Positions 18,211 through 27,876 of a stretch of DNA of 64,000 nucleotides are shown piece by piece (within the stretch, counting starts at the first letter, position 1; every line of letters starts with the position of its first letter). A program made the position numbers and the translations under genes. A model generated the notes under the pieces. It was not told the origin of the DNA. It saw only the letters and a program-made list of their open reading frames with translations, and did no database searches. Origin of the DNA: Pseudomonadota bacterium (GTDB taxonomy: Bacteria > Pseudomonadota > Gammaproteobacteria > Burkholderiales > Thiobacteraceae). The stretch is from contig JAKANO010000011.1 in assembly GCA_021812385.1 (NCBI GenBank), positions 1 through 64,000 on the forward strand, read 5' to 3'.

Positions 18211-20748
18211 CTATCGCCGCATCCGTGCGCGCGCATGGGGGTGCGTGGCCTGCTGTAACAGCAGGGTCAACTTGTCCGCCGTCATGGGCCGCGCGTAGAG
18301 AAAGCCTTGAATCTCGTCGCAGCCTTCGTTTTTCAGGAAAGCCAGTTGCTCTTCGGTTTCCACGCCTTCGGCGATGACCTTGAGTTTCATGCTGCGTGCG
18401 AGCGCGATGACGGCGCGTGCGATCGCCGCGTCGTCGGCATCCTGCGGCAGATCCCGCACGAAAGACTTATCAATTTTCAATTTCGAAATGGGTAATTTTT
18501 TGAGATATGCCAGCGACGAATATCCGGTACCGAAATCGTCGATCGCCAATTCGATGCCCAATGCTTGCAGTTGTTTGAGCACGGCCGTGGAGCGTTCGGC
18601 TTCTTGCATATAGAAGCCTTCGGAAACCTCCAGCTCCAGCCACTCCGCTTTGCAGCCCGTGTCCTTCAGCGTTTGCGTCACCACCTCCACCAGCCCGGCA
18701 TGCTGCAATTGGTTTCCGGAGAGATTGACCGCCACGCGCCCGGGATTCAGCCCCGCGCCATACCATGCGGCCACTTGCGCGCAGGCGCTGGCCAACACCC
18801 ATTCCCCCAGCGCCACGATCAACCCGGTCTCTTCCGCCAAGGGGATGAAATCGTTCGGCTGGATCAGGCCCAATGTCGGATGATCCCAGCGCACCAGGGC
18901 TTCCAGGCCAACAATTTCGGAAGTATGCAGGTTCACAAACGGTTGGTAATGCAACTGAAATTCATGCAGTTCGATGGAGCGACGCAGGTTGTTCTCCATC
19001 AACACATGCTGCAAGGCCTTGGCGGTCATGTCTTCGGTGTAGAACTGGAAATTGTTGCGCCCCTGTTCCTTCGCCTTGTACATGGCGGCATCGGCGTTGC
19101 GCAGCAAGTCCTCCGCTTGCGCGCCATTGTCGGGATAGATGCTGATGCCGATGCTGCTCGACAAATAAAACTCGTTATCGCCGACGACGAACGGCTGCTT
19201 GAAGAGGCCGATGAATTTCTGCGCAATGGCGGCGGCATCGGTGGGCGTATGCAACTCTTCGAGCAAAATCGTAAACTCGTCGCCGCCTAAGCGCGAGATC
19301 GTATCCTCTTTTCGGACATACGCTTGCAGGCGCAGCGCGACGATTTTCAACACCTCATCACCCACGAGATGTCCGAGGCTGTCATTGATATGCTTGAAAC
19401 GATCCAGATCAATAAAGAGCAAGGCCAGCCGTTCCTTGTTGCGCTCCGCCTTGTGCATGGCTTGTTTCAAGCGATCCAAGAACAACAGCCGATTCGGCAG
19501 GCCGGTCAGTTGATCGTGGTGCGCCAGGTAGTCCAGATGCAGTTTTTTATCTTCGAGTTCGCTGACTTGGGCATTCAGTTTGGCGGCCATCGCGTGGAAG
19601 CTATGCGCCAATGCACCGATTTCATCGGCACGGTGCGTGGGCAGCCCCTCGATGATTTTGCCGGCGGAGAATTGCGCAAGGGCGGTGGTCATCGACTTCA
19701 ACGGGCGAACCAGCAAGCGCGACAGCATCAAGGCAATCAACAGCGCCGCGGCGCTAAAAAATAAAGTGATCTGCAAAATCGTCAGCCCCAGCACGCGGCT
19801 TTCACTCAACACGTTTTGCAGCGGCGTCGCCAAGCCGAGCACCAGAAATTGATGCTCCGCCACGGCGCCGAATGGGGCGCGCTCAAACGCCGCGACCGAA
19901 GCATCCTTGAAAGCGTCGCGATCGGTCGTGTCGAGAACGATGTGGTCAATCTCCCGGTTCAGGATGCGCTGCGTCGCCGCAATATCATCTTGCAGCCGGA
20001 AGCTCTTGCCCTGATCGAAGCCGAATGTTTTGGCGCTATCCGGGTGCACCAAATAGTCGCCGTTGCTATTGGTCAGGAACACCTGGATATCGCGTGGCAG
20101 ATCGGCGCGTATCGCGCCGAACAGTCCGTTCAGATCGACGTTGAATACCACGACACCGAACACTTTTCCGGTGCTGGCGTAGACTGGCGCAGCGATGCGC
20201 AGCGTCGGTTTGTCCAAGCCCTCATGCGCGCCTTGCTCATGATTGATATTGATCGCGGAAAAATAAAACTTGCCCGGGGGAACGCGCAAGGCCTCGAACA
20301 CATAGGGGAAATGCCCCTTCTCCTGTAACTCCGCATCGCCTAGGGTGGTGATGCCCTGGCGATCCCGGTCGACGCGCACCAGCTCTTTGCCAAAATTCGC
20401 CGCGCCGATCAGCCGCACTTGAAAATACTCCGGATGCGTGGCCAGCATGCGGCTAAATATTTCAGCTAAGCGCTGTTTCTCCAGCGGCAGATTTTGCCCG
20501 GCCGTTGTATTGGCAATCGCGCTGACCGTCGGCAAGGAGGCGGTGAACTGAACATCTTGGGAAATCTGCGCGATGGAGTTGGTGAAGCGTCGCGCCAGGA
20601 CATCGGTCGCCGTGAGCAGCTTATCCTCTTCGGCCGCGATCAGCATGTCGCGGCTTTTGCTATAGGCGTAATAACCGGTCAAGCCGGTGGACAAAATACT
20701 GAAGGCCGCCAACCACAGGCCCAGCTTAAGACCGACGCTCAGGCGCAT
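18211..20748 (-). CDS. Membrane sensor with HAMP, GGDEF and EAL domains
   Basis: An 845-residue inner-membrane c-di-GMP enzyme. An N-terminal helix ([20 protein letters not shown]), a periplasmic Cache-like sensor (about 35-320), a second helix (near 328), HAMP (about 345-400), GGDEF and EAL follow in order. The GGDEF signature SRLGGDEF (near 489) is intact with an RKED inhibitory site five residues before it. EAL motifs GLEALVRW (near 618), [19 protein letters not shown] and AEGVET are complete, so both activities are possible. The gene starts two bases after the stop of a PotD-like binding protein (a TTG would overlap it), so the two are translationally linked. Confidence 0.92.
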   Translation of the reverse strand: MRLSVGLKLGLWLAAFSILSTGLTGYYAYSKSRDMLIAAEEDKLLTATDVLARRFTNSIAQISQDVQFTASLPTVSAIANTTAGQNLPLEKQRLAEIFSRMLATHPEYFQVRLIGAANFGKELVRVDRDRQGITTLGDAELQEKGHFPYVFEALRVPPGKFYFSAININHEQGAHEGLDKPTLRIAAPVYASTGKVFGVVVFNVDLNGLFGAIRADLPRDIQVFLTNSNGDYLVHPDSAKTFGFDQGKSFRLQDDIAATQRILNREIDHIVLDTTDRDAFKDASVAAFERAPFGAVAEHQFLVLGLATPLQNVLSESRVLGLTILQITLFFSAAALLIALMLSRLLVRPLKSMTTALAQFSAGKIIEGLPTHRADEIGALAHSFHAMAAKLNAQVSELEDKKLHLDYLAHHDQLTGLPNRLLFLDRLKQAMHKAERNKERLALLFIDLDRFKHINDSLGHLVGDEVLKIVALRLQAYVRKEDTISRLGGDEFTILLEELHTPTDAAAIAQKFIGLFKQPFVVGDNEFYLSSSIGISIYPDNGAQAEDLLRNADAAMYKAKEQGRNNFQFYTEDMTAKALQHVLMENNLRRSIELHEFQLHYQPFVNLHTSEIVGLEALVRWDHPTLGLIQPNDFIPLAEETGLIVALGEWVLASACAQVAAWYGAGLNPGRVAVNLSGNQLQHAGLVEVVTQTLKDTGCKAEWLELEVSEGFYMQEAERSTAVLKQLQALGIELAIDDFGTGYSSLAYLKKLPISKLKIDKSFVRDLPQDADDAAIARAVIALARSMKLKVIAEGVETEEQLAFLKNEGCDEIQGFLYARPMTADKLTLLLQQATHPHARARMRR

Positions 20749-20750
20749 GA

Positions 20751-21830
20751 TCAAAAGCGATCCAGTCTATCTCCGGACAAAATTTTGTCCCACAGCGCTT
20801 TGCGCTTTGCGTTGTCTTCCAGCGGTTCGAGCCAGAGGATCTTGTCCTTGCTTTCGTTGGTGCGGAAGGGCGTCACGGTGTTGGCGAGCCCCTGCTTCGC
20901 GGTCAGGCGATCGCTCACGTTTTTTTCCAGTGTGAAATTGATCCATTGCGCCGCCAATGCAGGATTTTTCGCGCCGCGCGTGACGGCCCAACAATCCAGC
21001 CAGGCCAGGGCGCCCTCGCGCGGAATGATATAGCCGATATCCGCGCCTGCCGCGCGCAAAGCCTGAACCTGCTGCGTGCCATAGTTGGCGAATACCAGCG
21101 CGATATCGTTTGTCATGAAAAGCCTGGCCGCATCTTCCGGCGTGGTATAAAACGTGAGCACATTACGCCGCAGCTGCACCAATTTCTTCGCGGCTTGGGC
21201 GAGATCTTGATCAGACAAACGAAACGGGTTGCTTGTTCCCATCAGCAGCGCGGCGATGGTGAAATTGTGATTGCTGGTGTTGTAGGCGAGCACTTTGCCG
21301 CGATACTCCGGCGCCCACATGGCGGCCATGGATTGCGGGGCATACTTGACGGTCTTGCGGTTGTAGATCAAGCCCATTTCGGAATATGTGTAGGGCATCG
21401 CATAAACGCGACCTTGGCGCAGCAAGCCCGGGATTGCCTCTAGTGCGCGAAATCGCGGCAGCTGTTTTGCGTGGTTGGGGATGCGCGCCAGGTCGATGGG
21501 AAGCACAAGGCCTTTATCGATATATCGTTGCAACTCCGCAGTATTCACGGCGAACACATCGTAGTCGCCGCCGTTATGGGCGTTGATCTTGTCCCACAAG
21601 GCGTCGTCCGAGTCGATGAAGGTGACCTCGACTTGAACGCCAGAACGCTTTTCGAACTGACGCACCAAGTCCGCATCCGCATAGCCGGGCCAAGCCAGCA
21701 CACGCAGACGTTCTTGGGCGAAAAGTGTGGAAGGCAACGCCAAAACGATTAATGCGAGCGCGCAGACGATCAATGAGCGCAAAAGGGGAAATGGTACAAA
21801 GGTCTTCAATGGGTTCTGCGGGTTCTGCAT
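20751..21830 (-). CDS. PotD-like periplasmic binding protein, probable sensor partner
   Basis: A 359-residue periplasmic solute-binding protein of the polyamine-binding (PotD/PotF) type, started at ATG 21830 rather than at TTG 21863. A signal peptide ([20 protein letters not shown]) is followed by [10 protein letters not shown] (compare NWTEY in PotD), [37 protein letters not shown] and [10 protein letters not shown]. No permease or ATPase genes are nearby; the only partner is the adjacent GGDEF-EAL sensor. This resembles the NspS/MbaA pair of Vibrio cholerae, in which the binding protein reports polyamines to the enzyme. Ligand identity is not proven. Confidence 0.88.
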   Translation of the reverse strand: MQNPQNPLKTFVPFPLLRSLIVCALALIVLALPSTLFAQERLRVLAWPGYADADLVRQFEKRSGVQVEVTFIDSDDALWDKINAHNGGDYDVFAVNTAELQRYIDKGLVLPIDLARIPNHAKQLPRFRALEAIPGLLRQGRVYAMPYTYSEMGLIYNRKTVKYAPQSMAAMWAPEYRGKVLAYNTSNHNFTIAALLMGTSNPFRLSDQDLAQAAKKLVQLRRNVLTFYTTPEDAARLFMTNDIALVFANYGTQQVQALRAAGADIGYIIPREGALAWLDCWAVTRGAKNPALAAQWINFTLEKNVSDRLTAKQGLANTVTPFRTNESKDKILWLEPLEDNAKRKALWDKILSGDRLDRF

Positions 21831-22035
21831 AAAGCGGGGTTCTGCGTAAAGCGGTATCAGCAAAATTACTTACCGCTAGGCAGTATTTTAACCCGCCGTC
21901 GGACAAACGGGATGTGAACTTTACGCTATTCGGCGGGGCCTAGGTACGGCGGAAGGGGTGTAGAGATGCCGCCAGAATTCGAACAATTTGCTGCAAGCGG
22001 GGCGTCTGGTTTTATGGGGCTTGATGAAGTTGGGC

Positions 22036-22093
22036 GGTTAGGCGTATGCCGGGGCCAATTTTTTAAAAATGCCGTCCTTGGAAACGCCTAACC
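22036..22093. repeat. 10-bp inverted repeat pair
   Basis: GGTTAGGCGT (22036-22045) and ACGCCTAACC (22084-22093) are perfect inverse complements separated by 38 bases, in non-coding DNA between the PotD-like gene and the small HMA-like gene. It could be a structured RNA, a small element or a protein site; nothing identifies it further. Confidence 0.5.
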
Positions 22094-22107
22094 AGCTAAT
22101 GTTGTTT

Positions 22108-22131
22108 CAAGAAAAAACGCTGCGTTTTTCT
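22108..22131 (-). terminator. Probable Rho-independent terminator
   Basis: On the minus strand AAAAACG-CAG-CGTTTTTTCTT forms a short hairpin followed by T residues, 20 bases beyond the stop of the gene at 22151-22378. The stem is AT-rich, so strength is uncertain. Confidence 0.5.
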
Positions 22132-22150
22132 GCATGCGGTCGTTGTGCTT

Positions 22151-22378
22151 TTATAGCCCAATCAGCTGCCCATGCAACCCGAGCGTGCGCACGGCGCCCA
22201 GGATATGCGAGGAACAACCGCGGCGTGGGTCGTAGGCGACCAGCATGAGATGCGGCCGTTTGTTGTTGATGTGGGCGCTGACCACGCCGATGCAAGCGCT
22301 CGCCACATTTTCTGCGTCGTTGATTTCCAACGCGTTTAAGTTTTCATCGATATGGATGACAACATCTGAGAATGACAT
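22151..22378 (-). CDS. Small HMA-like conserved protein
   Basis: A 75-residue protein started at ATG 22378, with a strong GTAGGAGGTG ribosome-binding site. The sequence SFSDVVIHIDENLNALEIND, an Ala/Val-rich helix (VASACIGVVSAHI), RPHLMLVAYDPRRG and GLHGQLIGL has the beta-alpha-beta-beta-alpha-beta pattern of ferredoxin-like HMA domains, but the metal-binding CxxC of true HMA proteins is missing. Cellular role unknown. It stands alone on its strand, followed by a probable terminator. Confidence 0.75.
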   Translation of the reverse strand: MSFSDVVIHIDENLNALEINDAENVASACIGVVSAHINNKRPHLMLVAYDPRRGCSSHILGAVRTLGLHGQLIGL

Positions 22379-22691
22379 GAGACACCTCCTACTTAAGCTG
22401 CCCGTGGAAAAGCTCCATCGTGTTGTCAGCGTAGACCCAGCGGGGGAGGGATTCAATGTTTCGGATTGCCTATGCTGAACGTAATAAATAATGGCTGACT
22501 CAGCCGAATGGGGTTCTTGATCCCGGCGCTGGGTTTGCATTGCCGCTGCTTTAACGCGTACAAAAATCGGCCTATAACCAATGGGCTATGTGCGCAGGAT
22601 ACCGGCCATCCGACCTAGCTGGATGGCAGATTTTATTGGGCGTTTAACCGAGCAGAATGTCTTCACCCAACAATATAAGGAGGCATCAATC
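22379..22691. other. Intergenic region upstream of haem peroxidase
   Basis: Divergent promoter region between the small HMA-like gene and the peroxidase gene. It carries both Shine-Dalgarno sites (CACCTCCTAC at the left for the minus strand; AAGGAGG at the right for the plus strand). No convincing gene, RNA or operator is seen. Confidence 0.5.
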
Positions 22692-24278
22692 ATGAAAAAA
22701 TCCAAAAGATTGCATAAAAAATATTTAGCGCTCAGCATCGCGGCGGCGTTTTTGGGCGCGGCCCAATTAAGCGCAGCGGTCGCTTTCGCGCAGCCCGATA
22801 ATTTGCAAATGCTGGGCCGGGTTCGCCCGGGCTCGGCGCAAACATCTTTCACGCGCATGTTCCCGGAGCTGCCGCCTTTTGCGGAGGCCACCGATGCAGT
22901 GCGCGAGCAAGCCCGACGCCTGGGCGAGATCGGCGGCATCATGGACGCGAAAGATAATCTGAGCGATCCGGTTCAATCCGTCACCAATCCTGCGGTATTT
23001 AGCCCGAACAATCTGGACAACCCGAACATGACCGCCGGCGTGACTTTTTTCGGGCAGTTTTTGGATCACGACATAACCTTTGATCCGAAATCGAATTTAT
23101 TCGCGGTGAGCAATCCGAACACCACGACCAATTTCCGTACGCCGGCATTCGATCTGGACTCCGTTTATGGCGGCGGCCCGGAAAACTCGCCGGATTTGTA
23201 TGACACCAGTTCCGGCGACATCTTGTTCCGCATCGAAGCGATCCCCGGCTCGGAAGCGGTGTCGCGCAAGGGCGCGACGCGCTATGACGTGCCGCGCGAG
23301 GAGAGCGGCCAGGCGATCATCGCCGAAGGGCGCAATGATGAAAACACCGTCATCAGCCAATTCCAGTTGGCGATGTTGCGCTTTCATAATGCGGTGAGCG
23401 CGCAGGTTCGCGCGGCGCATGCGGACTGGTCGTCCGAGGAGGTGTTTGAAAGGGCGCAACGCATGGTGCGCTGGCATTACCAGTGGATCATCGTGCATGA
23501 GTTTCTGCCCTTAACCATCGGCCAGGAGCGCGTGACGAGCTTCCTCAATGATCGCAAGAAAATCCAACATCCGCGCATCCCGATCGAATTTTCCGTGGCG
23601 GCGTATCGGTTCGGCCACTCGCAAGTGCGGCCCAGCTATCGCTTGAATTTCGGGCCGGATGGCGGCCCGGCCTTCTTCGCGTTTGTGTTTAACGACAACA
23701 TCGACCCGACGGATCCGGACCCGAAGGATTTACGCGGCGGCAAACGCGCAGCGCGGCGTTTTGTCGACTGGCAAACCTTCTTCGTGTTGGATACGACGAG
23801 TGTGCGCAACAATAAGCGCATCGATACCAAAATCTCCAGCGTGCTGATGCAACTCCCGGGCTCGCGCGGCCCGGCGCCGGGCTTGCCTAGCGACGGCGTG
23901 CAATCGCTGGCTTCACGCAACCTGATGCGCCATGTGAATTTTGGCCTCCCCTCCGGTCAAGCGGTTGCGGCGCGTTTAGGTCTGCCGGCCTTGAGCCAAA
24001 CGCAGTTGTCGGAGCTTGCACCCTACGGCATGGATAGCAGCACCCCGCTTTGGTACTACGTATTGAAGGAGGCCGAGGTCATGGAAAATGGCCTGCGCCT
24101 GGGGCCGGTGGGGGGCTATATCGTCGGTAAAGTGTTTACCGATTTGTTGAAGGCGGATAAAACTTCTTACATCGCCGCCAAGCCGCATTGGACGCCGGTG
24201 TTGCCCTCGGCAACCCCTGGCGACTTCCGTATCACCGACCTGCTGAAATTCGCCGGCGTGGTGCCGCCGCTGCAATAG
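22692..24278 (+). CDS. Secreted animal-type haem peroxidase
   Basis: A 528-residue exported peroxidase of the peroxidase-cyclooxygenase (animal haem peroxidase) superfamily. The ATG at 22692 follows AAGGAGG and begins a signal peptide (YLALSIAAAFLGAAQLSAAV). Distal site: FFGQFLDHDITFDP with Q122, D125 and H126. Proximal haem ligand H309 in YRFGHSQVRPSY. Later conserved stretches are LMRHVNFGLPSGQAVAARLG and LWYYVLKEAEV. Length and residues are complete, so it is probably active in the periplasm or outside the cell, oxidising halides or phenolics with peroxide. A hairpin terminator follows. Confidence 0.92.
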   Translation: MKKSKRLHKKYLALSIAAAFLGAAQLSAAVAFAQPDNLQMLGRVRPGSAQTSFTRMFPELPPFAEATDAVREQARRLGEIGGIMDAKDNLSDPVQSVTNPAVFSPNNLDNPNMTAGVTFFGQFLDHDITFDPKSNLFAVSNPNTTTNFRTPAFDLDSVYGGGPENSPDLYDTSSGDILFRIEAIPGSEAVSRKGATRYDVPREESGQAIIAEGRNDENTVISQFQLAMLRFHNAVSAQVRAAHADWSSEEVFERAQRMVRWHYQWIIVHEFLPLTIGQERVTSFLNDRKKIQHPRIPIEFSVAAYRFGHSQVRPSYRLNFGPDGGPAFFAFVFNDNIDPTDPDPKDLRGGKRAARRFVDWQTFFVLDTTSVRNNKRIDTKISSVLMQLPGSRGPAPGLPSDGVQSLASRNLMRHVNFGLPSGQAVAARLGLPALSQTQLSELAPYGMDSSTPLWYYVLKEAEVMENGLRLGPVGGYIVGKVFTDLLKADKTSYIAAKPHWTPVLPSATPGDFRITDLLKFAGVVPPLQ

Positions 24279-24307
24279 CTTGCGCTGCGTTAAAAGAAGC
24301 CGCTGGA

Positions 24308-24341
24308 TAAAAAAAGAGGGCGATCTTTAAAAGGTCGCCCT
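24308..24341 (-). terminator. Hairpin terminator between convergent genes
   Basis: AGGGCGATCT (24317-24326) pairs with AGGTCGCCCT (24332-24341) with one G-T pair. On the minus strand it is followed by CTTTTTTTATCC, a good terminator for the binding-protein gene at 24385-25452. It lies 30 bases after the peroxidase stop and may also act on that transcript. Confidence 0.75.
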
Positions 24342-24384
24342 GATGCTTTGCACGCTCGATAGGCAGTCGTTACTGCACCCAGTT

Positions 24385-25452
24385 TCAGTGTGTCTTGGGC
24401 GCTTGCGCCAGTTGCGGTCGTTTCAGGCCATGCCGCTCAAGCGCCGCGCTGAAGTCTTCCGACATCAGGATATCGATCAAAGCCGCCTGCGCAGCCTTTT
24501 GCTTAGGCGTCCAATCGCCTTTGAGCGCGACGACATAACGCGTTCCGATCTTTGTCCCAGCCAAGGGCTGAGGATTATCCACGGTTCCGCCCAAGGGCAC
24601 GATATCGAACGTGCTGGGGAAAGACTCCTTCGTGTAACGGCCGAGGTGATACAGAATGACAGCCGCGTCAGCGCGGCCATAGGCCACCGACCAGGGTTCG
24701 TCACGATGATGGATGCGCGCGCCAGCCAGCCATTTTTGCGGGTCGCCGCTAGCACCATTGAAAATCGTGTCGATCAATTTCTCGGCAGTCCAACCCTTGG
24801 GTGGATTGGGGTCGGCTTTGGCGATGTTGTAAATCTGGTTGCGGTAGTTCTGGTAGGCGCCGGGCTCTAAATCCGGGTTGGGGGTCACGAGCCGCACGCC
24901 CTTCTTGCCGAGATCCCAGACGCTGCTGATCTTTTTGGGATTGCCTTTTTTAACCAGAATCACCTCGCCGCGATCTTCATACAGCGCATGTGGCTCGCCA
25001 TCGATCTGTTTTGCCGCTGCGAGTTTGTCCATCACGGTTTTATTGCCAACCGCAACGCTGGGTCGGCAAAAAACGTCTAGGTTATCGAATTGAACCAAGC
25101 CTTTTTCCAGTTGCGGAACGACGACCGGAGGGCTGGTGGTATACAGCGCGTTGTGCAGCGGGCTGTCTTTAAATTTAGCTAGCAGGTGCGGCCACACGTC
25201 ATGCAGCGCCATGTGATAGTTGCCCTCGGTGGAAAGCACCAAGTCGCAGCTATCGACATTGCCATGCAGGTCATAGAGCATGTTCGATGTGGGATTATGC
25301 AGATTGGGCTTTGCAATACCGCCGTCCACCGGCCACTCTAAAACCAAGGGCGTGTCGATAACAGGTTTGCCGGTGATCTTCGGCATTTCGGCATGTGCGG
25401 CCAAGGTTAGTGCAAATGCGGCGAACGATAAAACCAGATTCTTCTTATTCAT
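24385..25452 (-). CDS. Periplasmic substrate-binding protein
   Basis: A 355-residue secreted binding protein with a signal peptide (NLVLSFAAFALTLAAHA) and an AAGGAGC ribosome-binding site. The core contains VDSCDLVLSTEGNYHMALHD, DVFCRPSVAVGNKTVMDKLA, a lobe with GEVILVKKGNPKKISSVWDL, and RADAAVILYHLGRY. The layout suits the type II binding fold used for oxyanions such as molybdate, but the ligand residues are not clear to me. No permease genes adjoin it, so it is an orphan receptor or works with a transporter elsewhere. Confidence 0.75.
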   Translation of the reverse strand: MNKKNLVLSFAAFALTLAAHAEMPKITGKPVIDTPLVLEWPVDGGIAKPNLHNPTSNMLYDLHGNVDSCDLVLSTEGNYHMALHDVWPHLLAKFKDSPLHNALYTTSPPVVVPQLEKGLVQFDNLDVFCRPSVAVGNKTVMDKLAAAKQIDGEPHALYEDRGEVILVKKGNPKKISSVWDLGKKGVRLVTPNPDLEPGAYQNYRNQIYNIAKADPNPPKGWTAEKLIDTIFNGASGDPQKWLAGARIHHRDEPWSVAYGRADAAVILYHLGRYTKESFPSTFDIVPLGGTVDNPQPLAGTKIGTRYVVALKGDWTPKQKAAQAALIDILMSEDFSAALERHGLKRPQLAQAPKTH

Positions 25453-25530
25453 GGTAAAGCTCCTTCCTATAGTTGCAAATTAAAGTCCTTTAAGTGAATG
25501 CGTAAAAGTGCCGATTTTCGCGTGCAGGGG

Positions 25531-25650
25531 TCAGAATGGCCCCTGCGTACTTTTTTCCGCTTTCTTGATCTTCTTCGCGGCCTTTTTTTCTTTCGGGGTT
25601 TTCAACGGTGCTTTTTTCACGGCTTTCTTGGTGTCTTGGGCTTTGCTCAT
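25531..25650 (-). CDS. Lysine-rich small protein, 39 residues
   Basis: A very small gene: ATG at 25650 preceded by AAAAGGAGTAAACGAC, a strong Shine-Dalgarno, and ending at TGA 25531. The product begins MSKAQDTKKAVKKAPLKT and continues PKEKKAAKKIKKAEK; 14 of 39 residues are lysine, with Ala and Pro, as in histone-H1-like tails. It may bind nucleic acid or another polyanion. It lies between two minus-strand genes. The clean ribosome-binding site and strongly biased composition support it as real, though no homologue is known to me. Confidence 0.72.
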   Translation of the reverse strand: MSKAQDTKKAVKKAPLKTPKEKKAAKKIKKAEKSTQGPF

Positions 25651-25690
25651 GTCGTTTACTCCTTTTATGTTAGAAGAAAAAATCTCAAAC

Positions 25691-25957
25691 TTAACGTCGT
25701 GAAGAATTACGTAGATTCGGGTTGAGCTTATCGAGATCCGCCTTCACCTGCTCGCGGCTGCGCTCGTAGACGATCTCCCGGCCCATCACCTCGCCGACGA
25801 AAGCCTGGCCGTTGCGGGTGGGGACTAGGTCGCATTTCACGCTGTGGATCCCCTCGCCCAGCACCACCTGGATGTGGTCGGCGCGCTTGTCATACACCGC
25901 CACTTCCATGGTCTGGCCGGTTTGGGTGATGCGGACTGTAATTTTTTCGCTTTGCAT
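25691..25957 (-). CDS. Small conserved protein of unknown function
   Basis: An 88-residue cytoplasmic protein started at the internal ATG 25957 (MQSEKITVRITQ). The sequence alternates beta strands and turns (QTMEVAVYDKRADHIQVVLG, GIHSVKCDLVPTRNGQAFVG) and ends in a charged helix (GREIVYERSREQVKADLDKL). It looks like a small beta-rich domain. No motif or signal peptide identifies a function. It lies upstream of the Lys-rich small gene on the same strand. Confidence 0.75.
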   Translation of the reverse strand: MQSEKITVRITQTGQTMEVAVYDKRADHIQVVLGEGIHSVKCDLVPTRNGQAFVGEVMGREIVYERSREQVKADLDKLNPNLRNSSRR

Positions 25958-26129
25958 GGATGGTGGCTCCGGTGGGTGGCAAGGGGTTCGCAGTTGCAAC
26001 GTATTTGCCAGGCGCGTCTCCAGGCGAGTCTATAGAGGGTCGGCATTAAGGCGAGACATTACTCCGATCTGCGTAAAAGGGCGATATCCCATGCGGCATA
26101 ATCTTGGGACGCCCACATCCCTAGGCGCG

Positions 26130-26474
26130 TCAATCCGTCAGCAGCGTAATTGTGGTTTCCGCCGTGATTTTATCGATATCGAACTGCACTTCGCAGTGCT
26201 CGGCAATTTCACTCATGGGTGTGGGATCGTCGGCACAACTGCAACCGGGAATAATGCCGGTATAAAAAATACCGGTCTTTACACGAATAAATCCTGCCTC
26301 GTCTGCCATGCTCAAAATCATCACACTGCGGCCAGCGCCATCGGTATAACTGCTCTGTGATAAGCCCTGCTGCAAGGGCAGCAAGGCGGCATCCATTTGC
26401 ACAATCAAATTTTTTAGGGTTTCTTCAAACGCTGGGGTGCCCCAAGCGTTTAATACTGTGGTGAGTTGCAGCAT
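26130..26474 (-). CDS. Small T6SS-island protein, copy 1 (114 residues)
   Basis: A 114-residue protein of unknown function. Its first 56 residues (LQLTTVLNAWGTPAFEETLK ... RSVMILSM) are nearly identical to those of the gene at 27877-28233, while the C-terminal halves are unrelated; here the tail contains FYTGIIPGCSCADDPTPMSE and is acidic. It is the last gene of the minus-strand T6SS effector island. The constant head and swapped tail suggest recombination, as seen for toxin or immunity modules. It may be a small immunity or chaperone-like protein; this is inference. Confidence 0.7.
   Translation of the reverse strand: MLQLTTVLNAWGTPAFEETLKNLIVQMDAALLPLQQGLSQSSYTDGAGRSVMILSMADEAGFIRVKTGIFYTGIIPGCSCADDPTPMSEIAEHCEVQFDIDKITAETTITLLTD
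26307..26474. repeat. 168-bp near-identical direct repeat, copy A
   Basis: Matches 28066-28233 with four substitutions over 168 bases and no gaps by eye. It is exactly the 5' end of the small-gene pair, up to and including the start codon on the minus strand. The high identity implies recent duplication or gene conversion. Confidence 0.9.
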
Positions 26475-26542
26475 GGTTGACCTTGTTGTTCGCCTCTAGT
26501 CTTCATGATTTCCTGGCCCAAGCGCGGCGGGACGCGGGTCGA

Positions 26543-27874
26543 TCATTTAACCACAGGTCGCAACCGCACACTCTTTGCGAGCGCTAATAACCGCGACTCG
26601 CTCTGCTGGAAGGGTGGTGCAGGCTGTGTCAAGCTAGGGTCGGCGCCCTCGGTATAGCTGCGCATCTGCAAAGTGACGAAAGGGAAAAAATCAGAATTTG
26701 CTTCACCATTGTAACCCGCTTGCAGGTGGTAGCTTTGTTCTTGGTCGTCGCCCTTTTGCAGATCGGGTTTGATGATGAAACCACCCAGAATGCCTTGCAT
26801 GGCGCCAATCTTGATTGTTCTGGGCTTGATGCGTTGCGTGACCTGGCGGTTGAGAATCATGCCGGCAGCGCCGCTCCCTTGCATGAAGCTGGCGGCCCAT
26901 ACATCGAAGCCTGTGGGTTTGGGATCGTCGCCGTTCTTGCCCAGGCCGATGGTGTAGGTCACATTGGGCGCATCCGCTAGCCGTAAGGTATTTTGTATCT
27001 GATACCAGGCATGTCCATCGTCGCTGAAAAAGCCATAAGGGACGCAGACACCCGGCTCGGTGGGTATTTCATACAGTGTGCGCGGACGGAAATGGCGCAG
27101 CGTGTCCATGAATTCCTGCGCCATATGATCATAGGTCTCACCTTCATATTTGCGCGTGGCGAAGCGCCAGACGCGTTTGTCGCGCCAGAGGTAGGCGACT
27201 AGATTGTCGCCGCGAGTGCGGGCGTAGGAGTCGGGGAGTTTCAGGTCGACTTCGCGGAATTCGGCGATGGAGGCTTTTGTTTTATTTATCTCCTCTTCGT
27301 TTCTTGCAATCGCTCCCATAATGTTTTTGATTACAGCTTTTTTGATGTCATCATCGCTTGCACCGGGCATGGGGTTGCTTTGGTCAAACTGTATATTTTG
27401 TCTCCATTGTTGAATTTTTGAATCATTAAGCAGGTAAGTTTTAAATTCTTGAGACATCTCTTTACCTGTCTCCACATCTTTTTTGAGACTATCCACGAAT
27501 AATTTATCGCCTAGCCTTAAATCAAGCTTTGCTGCATCAAATGTCTTTATTGTCGTAGGGGGTGTCGCGTTGACCTGAAGGCGCCCGTAAAACCAGATAT
27601 CGTTTTGCGTGGCGATGTTCTTAGTAAACTGTGAACCAGGGTCGTAGGGTGTTTTGGGGTCGACCATTGCCCATTGCAAATTGGCCGGCACATCAAACAG
27701 ATGACGGCCAAGGCATTCTGTCTTGTAATTAACCGGCGTTGTATAGTTTGGATTTCCAGCTAGTTTGGGGTCAGGTGGGGTAGATTGATCTGGTTCGGCG
27801 GTAGTGGCTTTACCACAAGCCGCAAGCATGCAGAGTCCGAATATTCCTAAAATGGAAAGCTGGCGTATCGACAT
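26543..27874 (-). CDS. Tli4-like lipoprotein, probable T6SS immunity protein
   Basis: A 443-residue lipoprotein (lipobox L-A-A-C, Cys 20) of the family that neutralises Tle4-type phospholipase effectors in the periplasm. The mature part starts with TECLGRHLFDVPANLQWAMV, the head motif shared with the gene at 28502-29533, and has a second half with EPGVCVPYGFF and RIKPRTIKIG consistent with the two-domain Tli4 layout. It lies two bases after the small gene at 27877-28233. Codons are more AT-rich around 27270-27560 than in neighbours, a sign of acquisition. Family assignment is from memory of the CLGRxLxDxP motif. Confidence 0.75.
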   Translation of the reverse strand: MSIRQLSILGIFGLCMLAACGKATTAEPDQSTPPDPKLAGNPNYTTPVNYKTECLGRHLFDVPANLQWAMVDPKTPYDPGSQFTKNIATQNDIWFYGRLQVNATPPTTIKTFDAAKLDLRLGDKLFVDSLKKDVETGKEMSQEFKTYLLNDSKIQQWRQNIQFDQSNPMPGASDDDIKKAVIKNIMGAIARNEEEINKTKASIAEFREVDLKLPDSYARTRGDNLVAYLWRDKRVWRFATRKYEGETYDHMAQEFMDTLRHFRPRTLYEIPTEPGVCVPYGFFSDDGHAWYQIQNTLRLADAPNVTYTIGLGKNGDDPKPTGFDVWAASFMQGSGAAGMILNRQVTQRIKPRTIKIGAMQGILGGFIIKPDLQKGDDQEQSYHLQAGYNGEANSDFFPFVTLQMRSYTEGADPSLTQPAPPFQQSESRLLALAKSVRLRPVVK

Positions 27875-27876
27875 GT

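Noticed and set aside
18211..21830. ABC transporter for polyamines
   Set aside because: There is a binding protein but no permease or ATPase gene nearby; the adjacent coupled gene is a GGDEF-EAL sensor.
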